Origin: Planctobacterium sp965279005
GTDB lineage: Bacteria > Pseudomonadota > Gammaproteobacteria > Enterobacterales > Alteromonadaceae
Length of the DNA stretch: 64,000 bases
Direction of reading: 5' to 3'
Assembly: GCA_965279005.1 (NCBI GenBank)
Contig: CBDIHK010000024.1
Span: 124,001-188,000, forward strand
A model generated the notes under the pieces. The model did not search any database, was not told the DNA's origin, and saw only the letters and a list, made by a program, of their open reading frames with translations. Numbering within the stretch: position 1 is the first letter of the stretch; every line of letters starts with the position of its first letter. Made by a program: the position numbers and the translations under genes. This document shows, piece after piece, positions 14,305 to 23,174 of this stretch.

Positions 14305-15240
14305 TTAGTTGGCATCAACGGGTGTCAACCAGCCCCACTTGTCTGGCGTTTCACCGTTGAATAAACCAAAGAAGGCTTTTTGCACTTTCTCTGTGATCGG
14401 GCCGCGGCCGCCATTGCCCACTTCAATGCCATCTACACTGCGCACTGGGGTGACTTCTGCTGCGGTACCACACATTAGGATCTCGTCAGCTAAATACAGG
14501 GATTCCCGAGGAATATTCTCTTCCCTGATTTCATAACCCATTTCCCTTAGCAGTACCATGACGGTGTCACGGGTAATGCCAGGTAGGATGGCGGCTGTTT
14601 TTGGCGTAGTAGAGACAATGCCATTGCGGATCACAAACAAGTTTTCGCCTGCACCTTCACTGACATAGCCATTGACATCCAATGCAATACCTTCGCCATA
14701 GCCATGGCGGCGTGCTTCCATAGAAATCAATTGCGAAGACAAGTAGTTGCCACCTGCTTTGGCGCCCGTCGGCATGGTGTTGGCGGCCAAGCGGTTCCAA
14801 GAAGAAATACCCGCGTCTACACCGTTGCGCAGCGCCTCGTCACCCAAGTATGCGCCCCATTCAAATGCGGCGATGGCAAGCTCGGTTTCAGTACCAAAAG
14901 GTACTTGTAGGCCCATGCCAATATCACCGTAATAGGCGATTGGCCTGATATAGGCTGATTTAAGGTCATTGTGCCTGATGATATCCAGGGTCGCTTGGTT
15001 GATTTGATCCAAGCTGTAAGGGATAGTCATACGGTAAATTTTGGCAGAGTCCAGCAAGCGGCGGTTGTGCTCCTGTAAACGGAATACGCAGGGACCTTGG
15101 TCAGGCGTGTTGTAAGCGCGGATACCTTCAAAAACGGATGACCCGTAATGGATAGCGTGCGTCAGCACATGCACAGTGGCTTTTTCCCAAGGGATAATCT
15201 CGCCGTTGAACCAAATATGATCTGCTAATTTTTTTGCCAT
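14305..15240 (-). CDS. ilvE: branched-chain amino acid aminotransferase
   Basis: 311 residues, class IV PLP fold. HVLTHAIHYGSSVFEGIRAY is the N-terminal signature, and EGIALDVNGYVSEGAGENLFV with MCGTAAEVTPVRSVDG marks the cofactor- and substrate-binding core. The PLP lysine is in TGAKAGGNYLSSQ. It performs the last step of isoleucine, valine and leucine synthesis using glutamate. It lies 13 bp after ilvM in the attenuated operon. Confidence 0.96.
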   Translation of the reverse strand: MAKKLADHIWFNGEIIPWEKATVHVLTHAIHYGSSVFEGIRAYNTPDQGPCVFRLQEHNRRLLDSAKIYRMTIPYSLDQINQATLDIIRHNDLKSAYIRPIAYYGDIGMGLQVPFGTETELAIAAFEWGAYLGDEALRNGVDAGISSWNRLAANTMPTGAKAGGNYLSSQLISMEARRHGYGEGIALDVNGYVSEGAGENLFVIRNGIVSTTPKTAAILPGITRDTVMVLLREMGYEIREENIPRESLYLADEILMCGTAAEVTPVRSVDGIEVGNGGRGPITEKVQKAFFGLFNGETPDKWGWLTPVDAN

Positions 15241-15253
15241 AATATTTCCTAAA

Positions 15254-15505
15254 TTATGCCGTTGCTTGTAACGGCATTTGGTGTTGTGTTGTTAAAGCTG
15301 CCAGATCATACAACTTATTCAGTTGACTGGTTAGTATGTTAATAGAATGTTGGCTTGAAACTTTCAAATCCACTGTCAACTTATCTTGTGTATTCTTGCT
15401 CATTGCCATCTCGTCAACCTCGAATTGGCGATACCTGATCACCTGCAATACACGCTCCAAAGCGGCTGGCTGATCATGTAGCTGTAGGCTAATTTTGTAC
15501 TGCAT
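15254..15505 (-). CDS. ilvM: acetolactate synthase small subunit (ACT domain), IlvM type
   Basis: An 83-residue single ACT domain (MQYKISLQLHDQPAALERVLQ...), the short regulatory subunit that pairs with IlvG. The start overlaps the 3' end of ilvG by 17 bp, implying translational coupling. In E. coli, IlvM keeps the isozyme II catalytic subunit active and relatively insensitive to valine. Confidence 0.92.
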   Translation of the reverse strand: MQYKISLQLHDQPAALERVLQVIRYRQFEVDEMAMSKNTQDKLTVDLKVSSQHSINILTSQLNKLYDLAALTTQHQMPLQATA

Positions 15506-17186
15506 GGTGTTTCTCCATCATTTTGTGGTTAGCGGTATTGGGGGGCACAATCGGCCAGACGTTGGCATGGGCGCATAGGCGTACATGCAGCAAGGTCGGA
15601 CCATCAGTATTCAAAAATTGCTGGATCTTGTGTTCTATGTCCCGGCTGTGGTTGAGCTCATCGGAATGGATACCAAATGCCGCTGCCACTGCAGCGAACT
15701 CAGGATTATCGGATAAATCGGTCTCGCTGTAGCGCTCTTGGTGGAAAAGTTCCTGCCACTGCTTGACCATGCCTAGGCGTTGGTTGTCTAACAGCAAAAT
15801 CTTAACTGGTACACCGTAGCGTTTGAGCGTGGCCAGTTCCTGTATGTTCATCATAAATGAGCCATCGCCACATACCGCGATCACGGTTCTTCCCGGATTT
15901 GCTATCTGCGCCCCGATCGCCGCGGGCATGCCGAACCCCATGGTGCCTAGCCCACCGCTGGTTAGGTGGTTGCGCGGCGAGTCAAATTGCATGTGCTGCG
16001 CCGCCCACATTTGGTGCTGGCCAACATCGCAGCAGATAATGGCGTCATTGGGCATGGTGTCGCTGATATAGCGCAACAAGGATTCAGCACTGATTTTAGG
16101 CTCGCTAGTGTCAATGCGGTATTGGAACGCCGCTTCTTGTTGCCAATCTGAAATTTGTTGCAGCCATCCTGTACTTGGGTTCGCCGGCGCTAACTGCGAC
16201 ACTGCCGAATTGGCATCTGCCTGGATGGCCACAGTTGCCTCGCGGCGCTTGTCCAGTTCCGCCGCATCGATATCAATATGGATAAGCTTGGCGTTGGGGG
16301 CAAATTCATCCAGCTTGCCCGTTGCCCGGTCATCCAAGCGGGCGCCTAGTACAATAAGGACATCACAGGACTGGACGGCGTGGTTGGCGCAGGTCCAGCC
16401 GTGCATACCCAGCATGCCCAAGTGCAATGGATAGTGCTTCGGTACAGTGCCTAGGCCTTTCAGCGTCGATACAACTGGCAGGTTGCTGGCAGATAGAAAT
16501 TGTCTAAACCCATCTAGGGCGTCTGCCATGGCAACGCCGCCACCAACATATAAAAGGGGCTTCTCTCCCGCCTGGATAAGCTGGTTTGCACGCTCGAATT
16601 GCCTGGCAAGCATTGCTTGCCCCACATTTGCTTGGTCTTTTGCATCTGGAATCGGATTGTTTTCCCGAACTAGGTGCATTTCTGCCGGACATGGGCTTAG
16701 CAAAACGTCTTTGGGGATATCCAACAGCACAGGACCTGGCCGCCCTTCGGTAGTAATGGCAAAGGCTTCTGCTAATTTTGCAGGTAGTTCTTTGGTATTG
16801 CGCACCAAACTGCTGTGTTTGGTGATGCTCAGTGACAAACCCAGTACATCAACCTCCTGGAAGGCATCGCTGCCCATGGCGCTGGTGGCTACCTGGCCGG
16901 TAATAACCAATAGCGGCACAGAATCTAGTTTTGCATCGGCGATGCTGGTCAATAGGTTGGTGGCACCGGGGCCGGATGTGCCAAAACAAACCCCCACTTG
17001 GTTGTTGCTGCGGGCATGGCCGATGGCCGCAAAAGCCGCGCCTTGTTCATGCCTAGCCAAGTAGTGTTGGATACTTGAGTCCAGCAGGGCGTCGTACAGT
17101 GGCATAATGGCACCGCCTGGGTAGCCAAACGCATTGCTGCAGCCATGCTGTTCAAGAAATTTCAAAATGTATTGAGCGCCATTCAT
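15489..17186 (-). CDS. ilvG: acetolactate synthase large subunit, IlvG type
   Basis: 565 residues of ThDP-dependent acetohydroxyacid synthase. FGYPGGAIMPLYDAL and ARHEQGAAFAA (with the glutamate that activates ThDP) are at the N-terminus. The FAD-like middle domain contains LGARLDDRATGKLDEF. The ThDP-Mg motif begins at CGDGSFMMNIQEL. It makes acetolactate or acetohydroxybutyrate. The start is at MNGAQY with AAGGG upstream; two extra codons from a TTG are possible. First structural gene after the leader and attenuator. Confidence 0.96.
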   Translation of the reverse strand: MNGAQYILKFLEQHGCSNAFGYPGGAIMPLYDALLDSSIQHYLARHEQGAAFAAIGHARSNNQVGVCFGTSGPGATNLLTSIADAKLDSVPLLVITGQVATSAMGSDAFQEVDVLGLSLSITKHSSLVRNTKELPAKLAEAFAITTEGRPGPVLLDIPKDVLLSPCPAEMHLVRENNPIPDAKDQANVGQAMLARQFERANQLIQAGEKPLLYVGGGVAMADALDGFRQFLSASNLPVVSTLKGLGTVPKHYPLHLGMLGMHGWTCANHAVQSCDVLIVLGARLDDRATGKLDEFAPNAKLIHIDIDAAELDKRREATVAIQADANSAVSQLAPANPSTGWLQQISDWQQEAAFQYRIDTSEPKISAESLLRYISDTMPNDAIICCDVGQHQMWAAQHMQFDSPRNHLTSGGLGTMGFGMPAAIGAQIANPGRTVIAVCGDGSFMMNIQELATLKRYGVPVKILLLDNQRLGMVKQWQELFHQERYSETDLSDNPEFAAVAAAFGIHSDELNHSRDIEHKIQQFLNTDGPTLLHVRLCAHANVWPIVPPNTANHKMMEKHHAVQN

Positions 17187-17215
17187 AACCAACCCTTTTT
17201 CTTTTGCCCTAAAAA

Positions 17216-17249
17216 CAAAAAACCCCCGGACTTTCGTGCGGGGGTTTTT
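17216..17249 (-). terminator. attenuator terminator upstream of ilvG
   Basis: On the minus strand AAAAACCCCCG, an inner CAC/GTC with loop GAAA, then CGGGGG followed by TTTTTTG. The hairpin lies between the leader stop (17272) and the ilvG start (17186), which is the position of the transcription attenuator in E. coli ilvGMEDA. Confidence 0.88.
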
Positions 17250-17271
17250 GCTAATCTTGGTATTTACGAAC

Positions 17272-17376
17272 CTATAGCCGTCCCCGCAGTGAGCTAATAA
17301 TCACCACGACCACCACAACGAGGCTGTTCGCAACAGTCTGCGCTTTGTTGATGGTTGGGAGCTGGGCTAATTTCAT
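17272..17376 (-). CDS. ilvL: ilv operon leader peptide
   Basis: A 34-codon frame too short for routine gene calling. It begins ATG AAA TTA GCC and contains six consecutive valine codons followed by two isoleucine codons, plus five leucines in all (7 Val, 3 Ile, 5 Leu of 34). A TAA stop lies two codons before the ATG, so the start is fixed. Ribosome stalling at the Val/Ile run when charged tRNA is scarce would prevent the downstream terminator at 17216-17249. No clear ribosome-binding site precedes it, only an A-rich tract. Confidence 0.9.
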   Translation of the reverse strand: MKLAQLPTINKAQTVANSLVVVVVVIISSLRGRL

Positions 17377-17526
17377 TTTTTAAAACGTGTTTGGATTCGT
17401 CGCTTTTTATAGAACTAACACAGCGGCAATTCCCAGATCAAGCGTTAATTTGAGCTTTTTTCAAACAACTTTGATTTTGCAAGCATGTGCTAAGCTTTTT
17501 AAGGTCCTAGGTTCGCAGGAAAAAAT

Positions 17527-18162
17527 ATGGATAACTGGTTGTATTGGGTCGATTTGTCGGGTGTTGCGGTATTTGCGGTATCGGGCACCTTGATGGCCTT
17601 CAAAAAACACCTAGATGGCTTTGGGGTGGTTGTCCTGGCGTCAGTCACTGCGATCGGAGGCGGTACCTTGCGCGATATGATCTTAAATGTTCCCGTGTAT
17701 TGGCTAACCGATCCTAACTTTTTTTACGTGATCCTGGTGGCAGCCTTAACTACCATAGGCCTTTTGCGCTGGAGCCACTGGTTCCCGTTGCGCTATTTGC
17801 TCTTGGCTGATGCTATTGGCTTGGCATTTTTCAACATGATGGGACTGCAAAAAGCCCTTTCCCTGGGCACTACGCCTTTTGTTGCCATCATCCTAGGTGC
17901 CATGACGGGTGTGTTTGGCGGATTGATCCGCGATGTCATTTGCCGGGAGATCCCGCTTGTACTGAGGGGCGAGCTATACGCCATGACCTGTATTGCTGGC
18001 GGTTTGGTATATATCGCCTGCAACCAGTTGTTAGGCAATGAGCAACTGGCCATGCTGCTCTGTGTTGCCACTACCCTGGTCATGCGTTTGTGTTCAATCC
18101 ACTGGCACTGGCATTTCCCGGTATTCAAAGGTTTTGACCATCCAGTCCTAAAAGACAAATAA
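17527..18162 (+). CDS. TRIC-type channel / UPF0126 (YicG) membrane protein
   Basis: 211 residues with about six to seven membrane segments and two copies of the family repeat, seen as GGGTLRDMILN near residue 45 and GGLIRDVICREIPLVLR near 130. UPF0126 proteins are bacterial relatives of trimeric intracellular cation channels; YadS/YicG members have been linked to glycine uptake in Shewanella. It is a single gene, divergent from the ilv leader. Confidence 0.88.
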   Translation: MDNWLYWVDLSGVAVFAVSGTLMAFKKHLDGFGVVVLASVTAIGGGTLRDMILNVPVYWLTDPNFFYVILVAALTTIGLLRWSHWFPLRYLLLADAIGLAFFNMMGLQKALSLGTTPFVAIILGAMTGVFGGLIRDVICREIPLVLRGELYAMTCIAGGLVYIACNQLLGNEQLAMLLCVATTLVMRLCSIHWHWHFPVFKGFDHPVLKDK

Positions 18163-18304
18163 TGGTTCCCTCCCACAGGGCTTGGAAAAATTACTAACCC
18201 AGAGTATTATCGGCTATAGGCGTGCCAGGAAGGCACACAAATAAACCCACAGCTTGGGCAATCTAGGTGGATTGCAACCAGCTTACATTTACAAGGAAGT
18301 GAAT

Positions 18305-19819
18305 ATGTCCCTCGCGATTGTTTATTGCCGCGCCGCTGTTGGCGTGGAAGCACCACTGGTCACCGTTGAAGTGCACCTTGCCAACGGCTTGCCTAGTTTT
18401 AGCATTGTCGGTTTACCTGAAGCCTCAGTACGGGAAGCCAGGGATAGGGTGCGCAGCGCCTTGCAAAACTCCTATTTTGAATTCCCCGCCAAGCGCATTA
18501 CCGTCAATTTGGCACCGGCAGACCTGTCCAAAGAAGGCGGCCGCTTTGATTTGGCAATTGCCATAGGCATTATTGCCGCCAGCTTGGAAGTGCCAGTGGC
18601 GGCCTTGCAAAATTATGAGTACATTGGTGAACTGGCTTTGTCTGGGGAAGTCAGGCCGGTACCGGCGTGCCTCCCTGCTGCGATCGCTAGTCGGAAAGCG
18701 GGGCGCGGATTAGTGGTGTCTGACGGCAACGAGTCTGAATTGTCATTGTTGCAAAACACAGATGTATTGCTAGCTAAGGATTTGCACTCGGTATACCAGC
18801 AATTGTTGGGCAAATCCAACCTACCTAAATTGTTGCCGTTGCCACCAGGGCAGCACGCTATTCAAAGCGAAAAAGACATGGCCGACGTATTGGGGCAGGA
18901 GGCGGCTAAACGGGCGTTGCTAATTGCGGCGGCGGGTGGCCATAACCTGTTGTTTGTAGGGCCTCCCGGCACCGGCAAAACCATGCTGGCCAGCAGGCTA
19001 ATTTCCTTACTGCCGACACTTGATGAGACCCAAGCTTTGGAAACTGCCGCAATCCATTCGGTGGCCAATATGCCGCTTGATGCCAAAACCTGGAACCTGC
19101 CGCCTTTCCGCGCGCCTCACCACACGGCATCAGCGGTCGCGCTGACAGGTGGTGGCAGCAATCCCAGGCCTGGCGAGGTTTCCTTAAGCCACAACGGCAT
19201 TTTGTTCCTTGATGAATTGACGGAATTTCCGCGCAAGGTGTTGGATGTGCTGCGCGAACCCATGGAATCAAGGCAGATTGTGATTTCGCGTGCCGCGCGG
19301 CAAAGTACCTTCCCGGCCAACTTCCAGTTGATCGCGGCGCTGAACCCCAGCCCGTCCGGTGACCTCAACGACCGGCGGCACACGCCGGATCAGATCCTGC
19401 GTTACCTGAACCGCGTCTCTGGGCCACTGTTGGATCGGATTGACCTGCAAGTGGATGTACCTAGGCTCAGCCAAACCCAATTGCATTCATTGAAAAAGCA
19501 GCGGCGCCTAGGTTCAGCTGAATTGCGCGAGAAAGTGTCAATGGCACGCGAGCGACAGCTCAAACGCAGTGGCAAGCTCAATGCCGAGTTAGGAACTTCG
19601 GAACTGGACTTGGTGGTGGCACTGGCAGCTGATGATTATCGTTTCCTAGAATCAGCGATTAGCAAACTCGGCCTGTCCCTGCGGGCGATGCACCGGCTAC
19701 TGAAAGTGTCCCGCACTATCGCGGATCTAGAAGCCGCCGATGTTGTCTCACGCCAGCACCTGGCGGAGGCACTGGGCTACCGGGCGCTGGAGCGGATTAT
19801 GCGGCGGCTGGTGGCGTGA
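18305..19819 (+). CDS. comM: ComM/YifB AAA+ protein (Mg-chelatase-like)
   Basis: 504 residues. The N-terminal Lon-like substrate domain (MSLAIVYCRAAVGVEAPLV) is followed by the AAA+ module with Walker A GPPGTGKTM and Walker B ILFLDELTEF, and the C-terminal Mg_chelatase_C part. ComM is a hexameric helicase that promotes branch migration during natural transformation. The start is ATG 18305 with AAGGA upstream. As in E. coli (yifB), it lies beside the ilv operon. It converges on ilvY with 15 bp between. Confidence 0.93.
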   Translation: MSLAIVYCRAAVGVEAPLVTVEVHLANGLPSFSIVGLPEASVREARDRVRSALQNSYFEFPAKRITVNLAPADLSKEGGRFDLAIAIGIIAASLEVPVAALQNYEYIGELALSGEVRPVPACLPAAIASRKAGRGLVVSDGNESELSLLQNTDVLLAKDLHSVYQQLLGKSNLPKLLPLPPGQHAIQSEKDMADVLGQEAAKRALLIAAAGGHNLLFVGPPGTGKTMLASRLISLLPTLDETQALETAAIHSVANMPLDAKTWNLPPFRAPHHTASAVALTGGGSNPRPGEVSLSHNGILFLDELTEFPRKVLDVLREPMESRQIVISRAARQSTFPANFQLIAALNPSPSGDLNDRRHTPDQILRYLNRVSGPLLDRIDLQVDVPRLSQTQLHSLKKQRRLGSAELREKVSMARERQLKRSGKLNAELGTSELDLVVALAADDYRFLESAISKLGLSLRAMHRLLKVSRTIADLEAADVVSRQHLAEALGYRALERIMRRLVA

Positions 19820-19834
19820 GCATTGTCGGCGCTG

Positions 19835-20692
19835 CTATTGCTGCTCTAAAAAAGCGTTGATTACCGGTTCCTGCCTGCGTTTGCTCAGGCAGCACAGCCC
19901 TAGCCGGTAGGATTCAATGTCGGGGATAGGGAGTACCTTCACCTGGTCTTTGATGCTGCTAAACTGCACTACCACTTCGGGTACGATGGCGATGCCACAC
20001 CCCACCGCAACCATGCTCAATATCGCCTCGTTACCACCGACATTGGCGTAAACCTTAGGCCTGATACCGTGCTCGCTAAGCCAGTGGTGCACTATGCGCT
20101 TGGACGGGCCAGAGTCTGGCAAGATCATTTGTACTTTGCGCCAATCAATGTCCTGCACCCGCTGCAATTGGCTGGTTTTAGGCGCTACCATTACCAGGGG
20201 CACGGTGTCCAGGTGCTGGAAATACAGTTCCGGCGGGAAATTGGGGGTGGCGATCACAATGGCAATATCGGCTTTTTGCTCCAATACCCTTTGTGCGGAT
20301 TCACCGGGGTTGCCGGTTGCGAGCTTGATATCAACCAAGGGGTAGTGCTGGCTAAATCTCGCTAATAATTTCGGTAAATGGCTGATACTGGCGGTTACTG
20401 TACAAAACAAGCCTAACTCTCCTTTTAGTGCCTGGTTATGGGCGTTCACATCGGCTAACAAGTTTTGCCAGCCTTGCTCAACCTGGTCACTAAATTGCAG
20501 CATTTTTTGCCCAATTGGGGTCAGTTTGGCACTGCGGTTATCGCGCAAAAACAAAGGGGCACCAACCTCTTCTTCCAGCCTCTGTATCGCCCGGCTTAAA
20601 GTGGAGGGGCTAACGTACATGGCTTCTGCCGTCTTGCCGAAGTGCAGTGAATGTGCCAAATGCCGAAATAATTGCAGGGAACGAAAATCCAC
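19835..20692 (-). CDS. ilvY: LysR-type activator IlvY
   Basis: 285 residues. The N-terminal winged helix (MDFRSLQLFRHLAHSLHFGKTAEAMYVSPSTLSRAI) is followed by a substrate-binding domain. In E. coli, IlvY binds between ilvY and ilvC and activates ilvC when acetolactate or acetohydroxybutyrate accumulates. The divergent arrangement with ilvC is conserved here, with 115 bp between starts. Confidence 0.93.
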   Translation of the reverse strand: MDFRSLQLFRHLAHSLHFGKTAEAMYVSPSTLSRAIQRLEEEVGAPLFLRDNRSAKLTPIGQKMLQFSDQVEQGWQNLLADVNAHNQALKGELGLFCTVTASISHLPKLLARFSQHYPLVDIKLATGNPGESAQRVLEQKADIAIVIATPNFPPELYFQHLDTVPLVMVAPKTSQLQRVQDIDWRKVQMILPDSGPSKRIVHHWLSEHGIRPKVYANVGGNEAILSMVAVGCGIAIVPEVVVQFSSIKDQVKVLPIPDIESYRLGLCCLSKRRQEPVINAFLEQQ

Positions 20693-20705
20693 TTTGATGT
20701 CTATG

Positions 20706-20733
20706 TTGCAAAAAATGAAATACTGTTTTGCAA
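20706..20733. promoter_or_regulatory. IlvY operator candidate (TTGCAAAA-N12-TTTTGCAA)
   Basis: A perfect 8-bp inverted repeat, TTGCAAAA at 20706-20713 and TTTTGCAA at 20726-20733, lies in the ilvY-ilvC divergent spacer, starting 14 bp from the ilvY ATG. LysR regulators bind such interrupted dyads. The TTGCAA half-site resembles the E. coli ilvC operator as I recall it. Confidence 0.65.
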
Positions 20734-20807
20734 ATATATCATTTTATTCAACGGGTCGATAGGAGTAGTCTTAATTCCGGATTCATCGTCATAGAAATTT
20801 TGGAGTT

Positions 20808-22295
20808 ATGGCTAATTATTTTAATTCGTTACCGTTACGCAAGCAGTTAGACCAATTGGGCCGTTGCCGTTTTATGCAACGCCAGGAGTTTGCGGATGGC
20901 TGTGAATTTTTGAAAGGTAAAAAAATTGTAATTGTAGGCTGCGGTGCGCAGGGTTTGAACCAGGGTTTGAACATGCGTGATTCTGGCCTGGATGTGGCCT
21001 ATGCCCTAAGGCAATCGGCCATTGATGAAAAGCGCGCATCTTTTGTGCGGGCGACTGAAAACGGTTTCACGGTCGGTACTTACCAGGAGCTGATCCCAGC
21101 TGCCGATTTAGTTTACAACCTAACCCCTGACAAGCAGCACGCGAGCGTCGTTGAAGCAGTCATGCCGTTGATGAAAGAGGGTGCTGCACTGGGTTATTCC
21201 CACGGCTTCAACATTGTTGAAGAAGGCCAGTCAATCCGCGCTGACATCACTGTTGTCATGTGTGCACCCAAGTGCCCGGGTACGGAAGTGCGTGAAGAAT
21301 ACAAACGTGGCTTTGGCGTACCTACCTTGATTGCAGTGCACCCAGAAAACGATCCCAAGGGCGAGGGCTGGCCGATTGCAAAGGCATTGGCATCGGCCAC
21401 CGGTGGCGACAGGGCTGGTGTGTTGGAATCCTCCTTCGTGGCGGAAGTTAAGTCCGACTTGGTTGGAGAGCAAACCATCTTGTGTGGTATGCAGCAAACC
21501 GCCGCTATCTTGGCCTATGACAAGATGGTTGAAGATGGCATTGACCCAGGTTATGCCGGTGCCCTTGTCCAGTATGGCTTGGAGACCATCACTGAAGCCC
21601 TGAAGATTGGTGGTGTCACCAATATGATGGACAGGTTGTCCAACGTCGACAAATTAAAAGCGGTAGAACTTTCTGAACAGCTAGGTAGCTTACTGCGCCC
21701 ACTGTTTGAAAAACATATGGACGACGTTATCAGCGGCGAGTTTTCCAAAACCATGATGCAGGACTGGGCCGATGGTGATGCCAATTTGTTGCGCTGGCGT
21801 GAAGAAACCCAGTCCACGGGTTTTGAACAGGCTCCTGCCTACGATGGCGAGATTGGCGAGCAAGAGTTCTTCGATAAAGGCGTGTTCTTGGTTGCCATGA
21901 TTAAAACCGGCGTAGAGATTGCCTTTGAAGTCATGGTTGAAGCGGGCATTTTACCCGAATCAGCTTATTACGAGTCTTTGCACGAGACGCCTTTGATTGC
22001 CAATACCATTGCCCGTAAGCGTTTGTATGAAATGAATGTGGTGATTTCAGATACGGCTGAGTACGGCAACTATTTGTTTGCCAATGTTGCGGTTCCGCTA
22101 TTGCGGGAACAACTAATGCCCAACCTTGGTACTGACTTGATTGGCGCAGGTAGCAATGCCAGCAGCCAAAGCGTCGACAATATGGCGCTGGCACAGGCGA
22201 ACCAAGCTATCCGAAACCACCCTGTGGAGCAGGTTGGTACAGAATTACGCGGCTACATGACCGACATGAAGGTGATTGTCGAAGCCAGTAGCTAA
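20808..22295 (+). CDS. ilvC: ketol-acid reductoisomerase, class II
   Basis: 495 residues, the long class II form with a duplicated knotted C-terminal domain. The N-terminus MANYFNSLPLRKQLDQLGRCRFM is typical of the enterobacterial enzyme. GCGAQGLNQGLNMRDSGLDV is the Rossmann NADPH loop. The middle and C-terminal regions carry the Mg-binding acidic residues. It converts acetolactate to dihydroxyisovalerate. It is controlled by the divergent ilvY and ends at a strong terminator. Confidence 0.97.
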   Translation: MANYFNSLPLRKQLDQLGRCRFMQRQEFADGCEFLKGKKIVIVGCGAQGLNQGLNMRDSGLDVAYALRQSAIDEKRASFVRATENGFTVGTYQELIPAADLVYNLTPDKQHASVVEAVMPLMKEGAALGYSHGFNIVEEGQSIRADITVVMCAPKCPGTEVREEYKRGFGVPTLIAVHPENDPKGEGWPIAKALASATGGDRAGVLESSFVAEVKSDLVGEQTILCGMQQTAAILAYDKMVEDGIDPGYAGALVQYGLETITEALKIGGVTNMMDRLSNVDKLKAVELSEQLGSLLRPLFEKHMDDVISGEFSKTMMQDWADGDANLLRWREETQSTGFEQAPAYDGEIGEQEFFDKGVFLVAMIKTGVEIAFEVMVEAGILPESAYYESLHETPLIANTIARKRLYEMNVVISDTAEYGNYLFANVAVPLLREQLMPNLGTDLIGAGSNASSQSVDNMALAQANQAIRNHPVEQVGTELRGYMTDMKVIVEASS

Positions 22296-22362
22296 GTTAC
22301 CCAACAGAACTGTCTCCCATTTGGCATATTCTGTCGTTAGGTGCTTACAATAAGCCCAGTTG

Positions 22363-22390
22363 GCCCGATGCAGTGCATCGGGCTTTTTTT
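22363..22390 (+). terminator. intrinsic terminator after ilvC
   Basis: GCCCGATG, loop CAGTG, CATCGGGC followed by seven T. The stem could extend to 10 bp with a minimal loop. Confidence 0.92.
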
Positions 22391-22392
22391 AT

Positions 22393-22454
22393 CAAAACAG
22401 CACAGATAAGCTTGGCCTATTTTCAAAACAGCACAGATAAGCTTGGCCTATTTT
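22393..22454. repeat. 31-bp perfect tandem duplication
   Basis: A 31-bp unit beginning CAAAACAGCACAGATAAGCT occurs twice in direct contact (22393-22423 and 22424-22454) without mismatch, between the ilvC terminator and the next gene. It is probably a recent slippage duplication. It may carry or double promoter elements of the gene at 22496. Confidence 0.9.
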
Positions 22455-22495
22455 GCTAAAGTTAAGCTTACCCCTACAACGACTAGGGCCTTAAT

Positions 22496-23167
22496 TTGCG
22501 TACCATATTATTGTTAATGTGCTCCGCAGTATTGCTCCAGGCTGTGCACGCCAAAACTAATATTTTCGGTCTTGAGATACCGGGTTTGCACTCGCCTGAC
22601 GGTTCAGGGAGCTATGATAGGCATATCCGGCGCGCCCTAGTTAATGCAGGCTTTGCCCAATTATTAGTTGTGCCGCCCGCGCGCGCCTTCAAAATGTTCA
22701 AACACTGCGACAATTGCTGTATAAGCCCTGCAAATAAAAATCCTGAATTTTATGATTTCCCTGCTGCATGGGTTGAAACCCGGCCGATGGATGTGGCTAA
22801 GGTTTTTGTGTTTTCTAGGCCAGGTGAAAGAATCTTGAACAGTATTGCAGGGTTGCGGGGTAAAGCCGTCGGCACCCGGTTTGGCATGCCGTATGGTAAA
22901 ACGTTCGATCAAGCGCAATTGAACCTATTGCAAATTTCCAACTTGGATGAACACCTGATCTTGATGCGCCGTGGGTTGATTGATGTGTTTGTCGCTTACG
23001 TACCGGATGCCTATACCATGTTCCAAGAGCACAATTTGCCGCCGTACCCCCACGACAAAAACAACCCTATAGCAATACACAACGACGCCTTAGTTTGCCG
23101 TGGTGTACCTGCCGCAACTATTTTGCGCTTTAACCAGTATTTAGCGAAGCAACCGCACAAGGGCTAG
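22496..23167 (+). CDS. periplasmic solute-binding-like protein
   Basis: 223 residues with an N-terminal signal peptide (RTILLLMCSAVLLQAVHA). The rest looks like a short version of the amino-acid-type periplasmic binding fold (SBP_bac_3 like): VVPPARAFKMF, then GLRGKAVGTRFGMPYGKTFDQAQL and a late VFVAYVPDAYTMFQ. A HCDNCC cluster near residue 60 is unusual. The start is a TTG, chosen because it keeps the full signal peptide and an AGGG lies upstream; ATG 22517 is the alternative. There is no transporter next to it. It may instead be a sensor-type binding protein. Confidence 0.6.
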   Translation: MRTILLLMCSAVLLQAVHAKTNIFGLEIPGLHSPDGSGSYDRHIRRALVNAGFAQLLVVPPARAFKMFKHCDNCCISPANKNPEFYDFPAAWVETRPMDVAKVFVFSRPGERILNSIAGLRGKAVGTRFGMPYGKTFDQAQLNLLQISNLDEHLILMRRGLIDVFVAYVPDAYTMFQEHNLPPYPHDKNNPIAIHNDALVCRGVPAATILRFNQYLAKQPHKG

Positions 23168-23174
23168 TCCGTCC

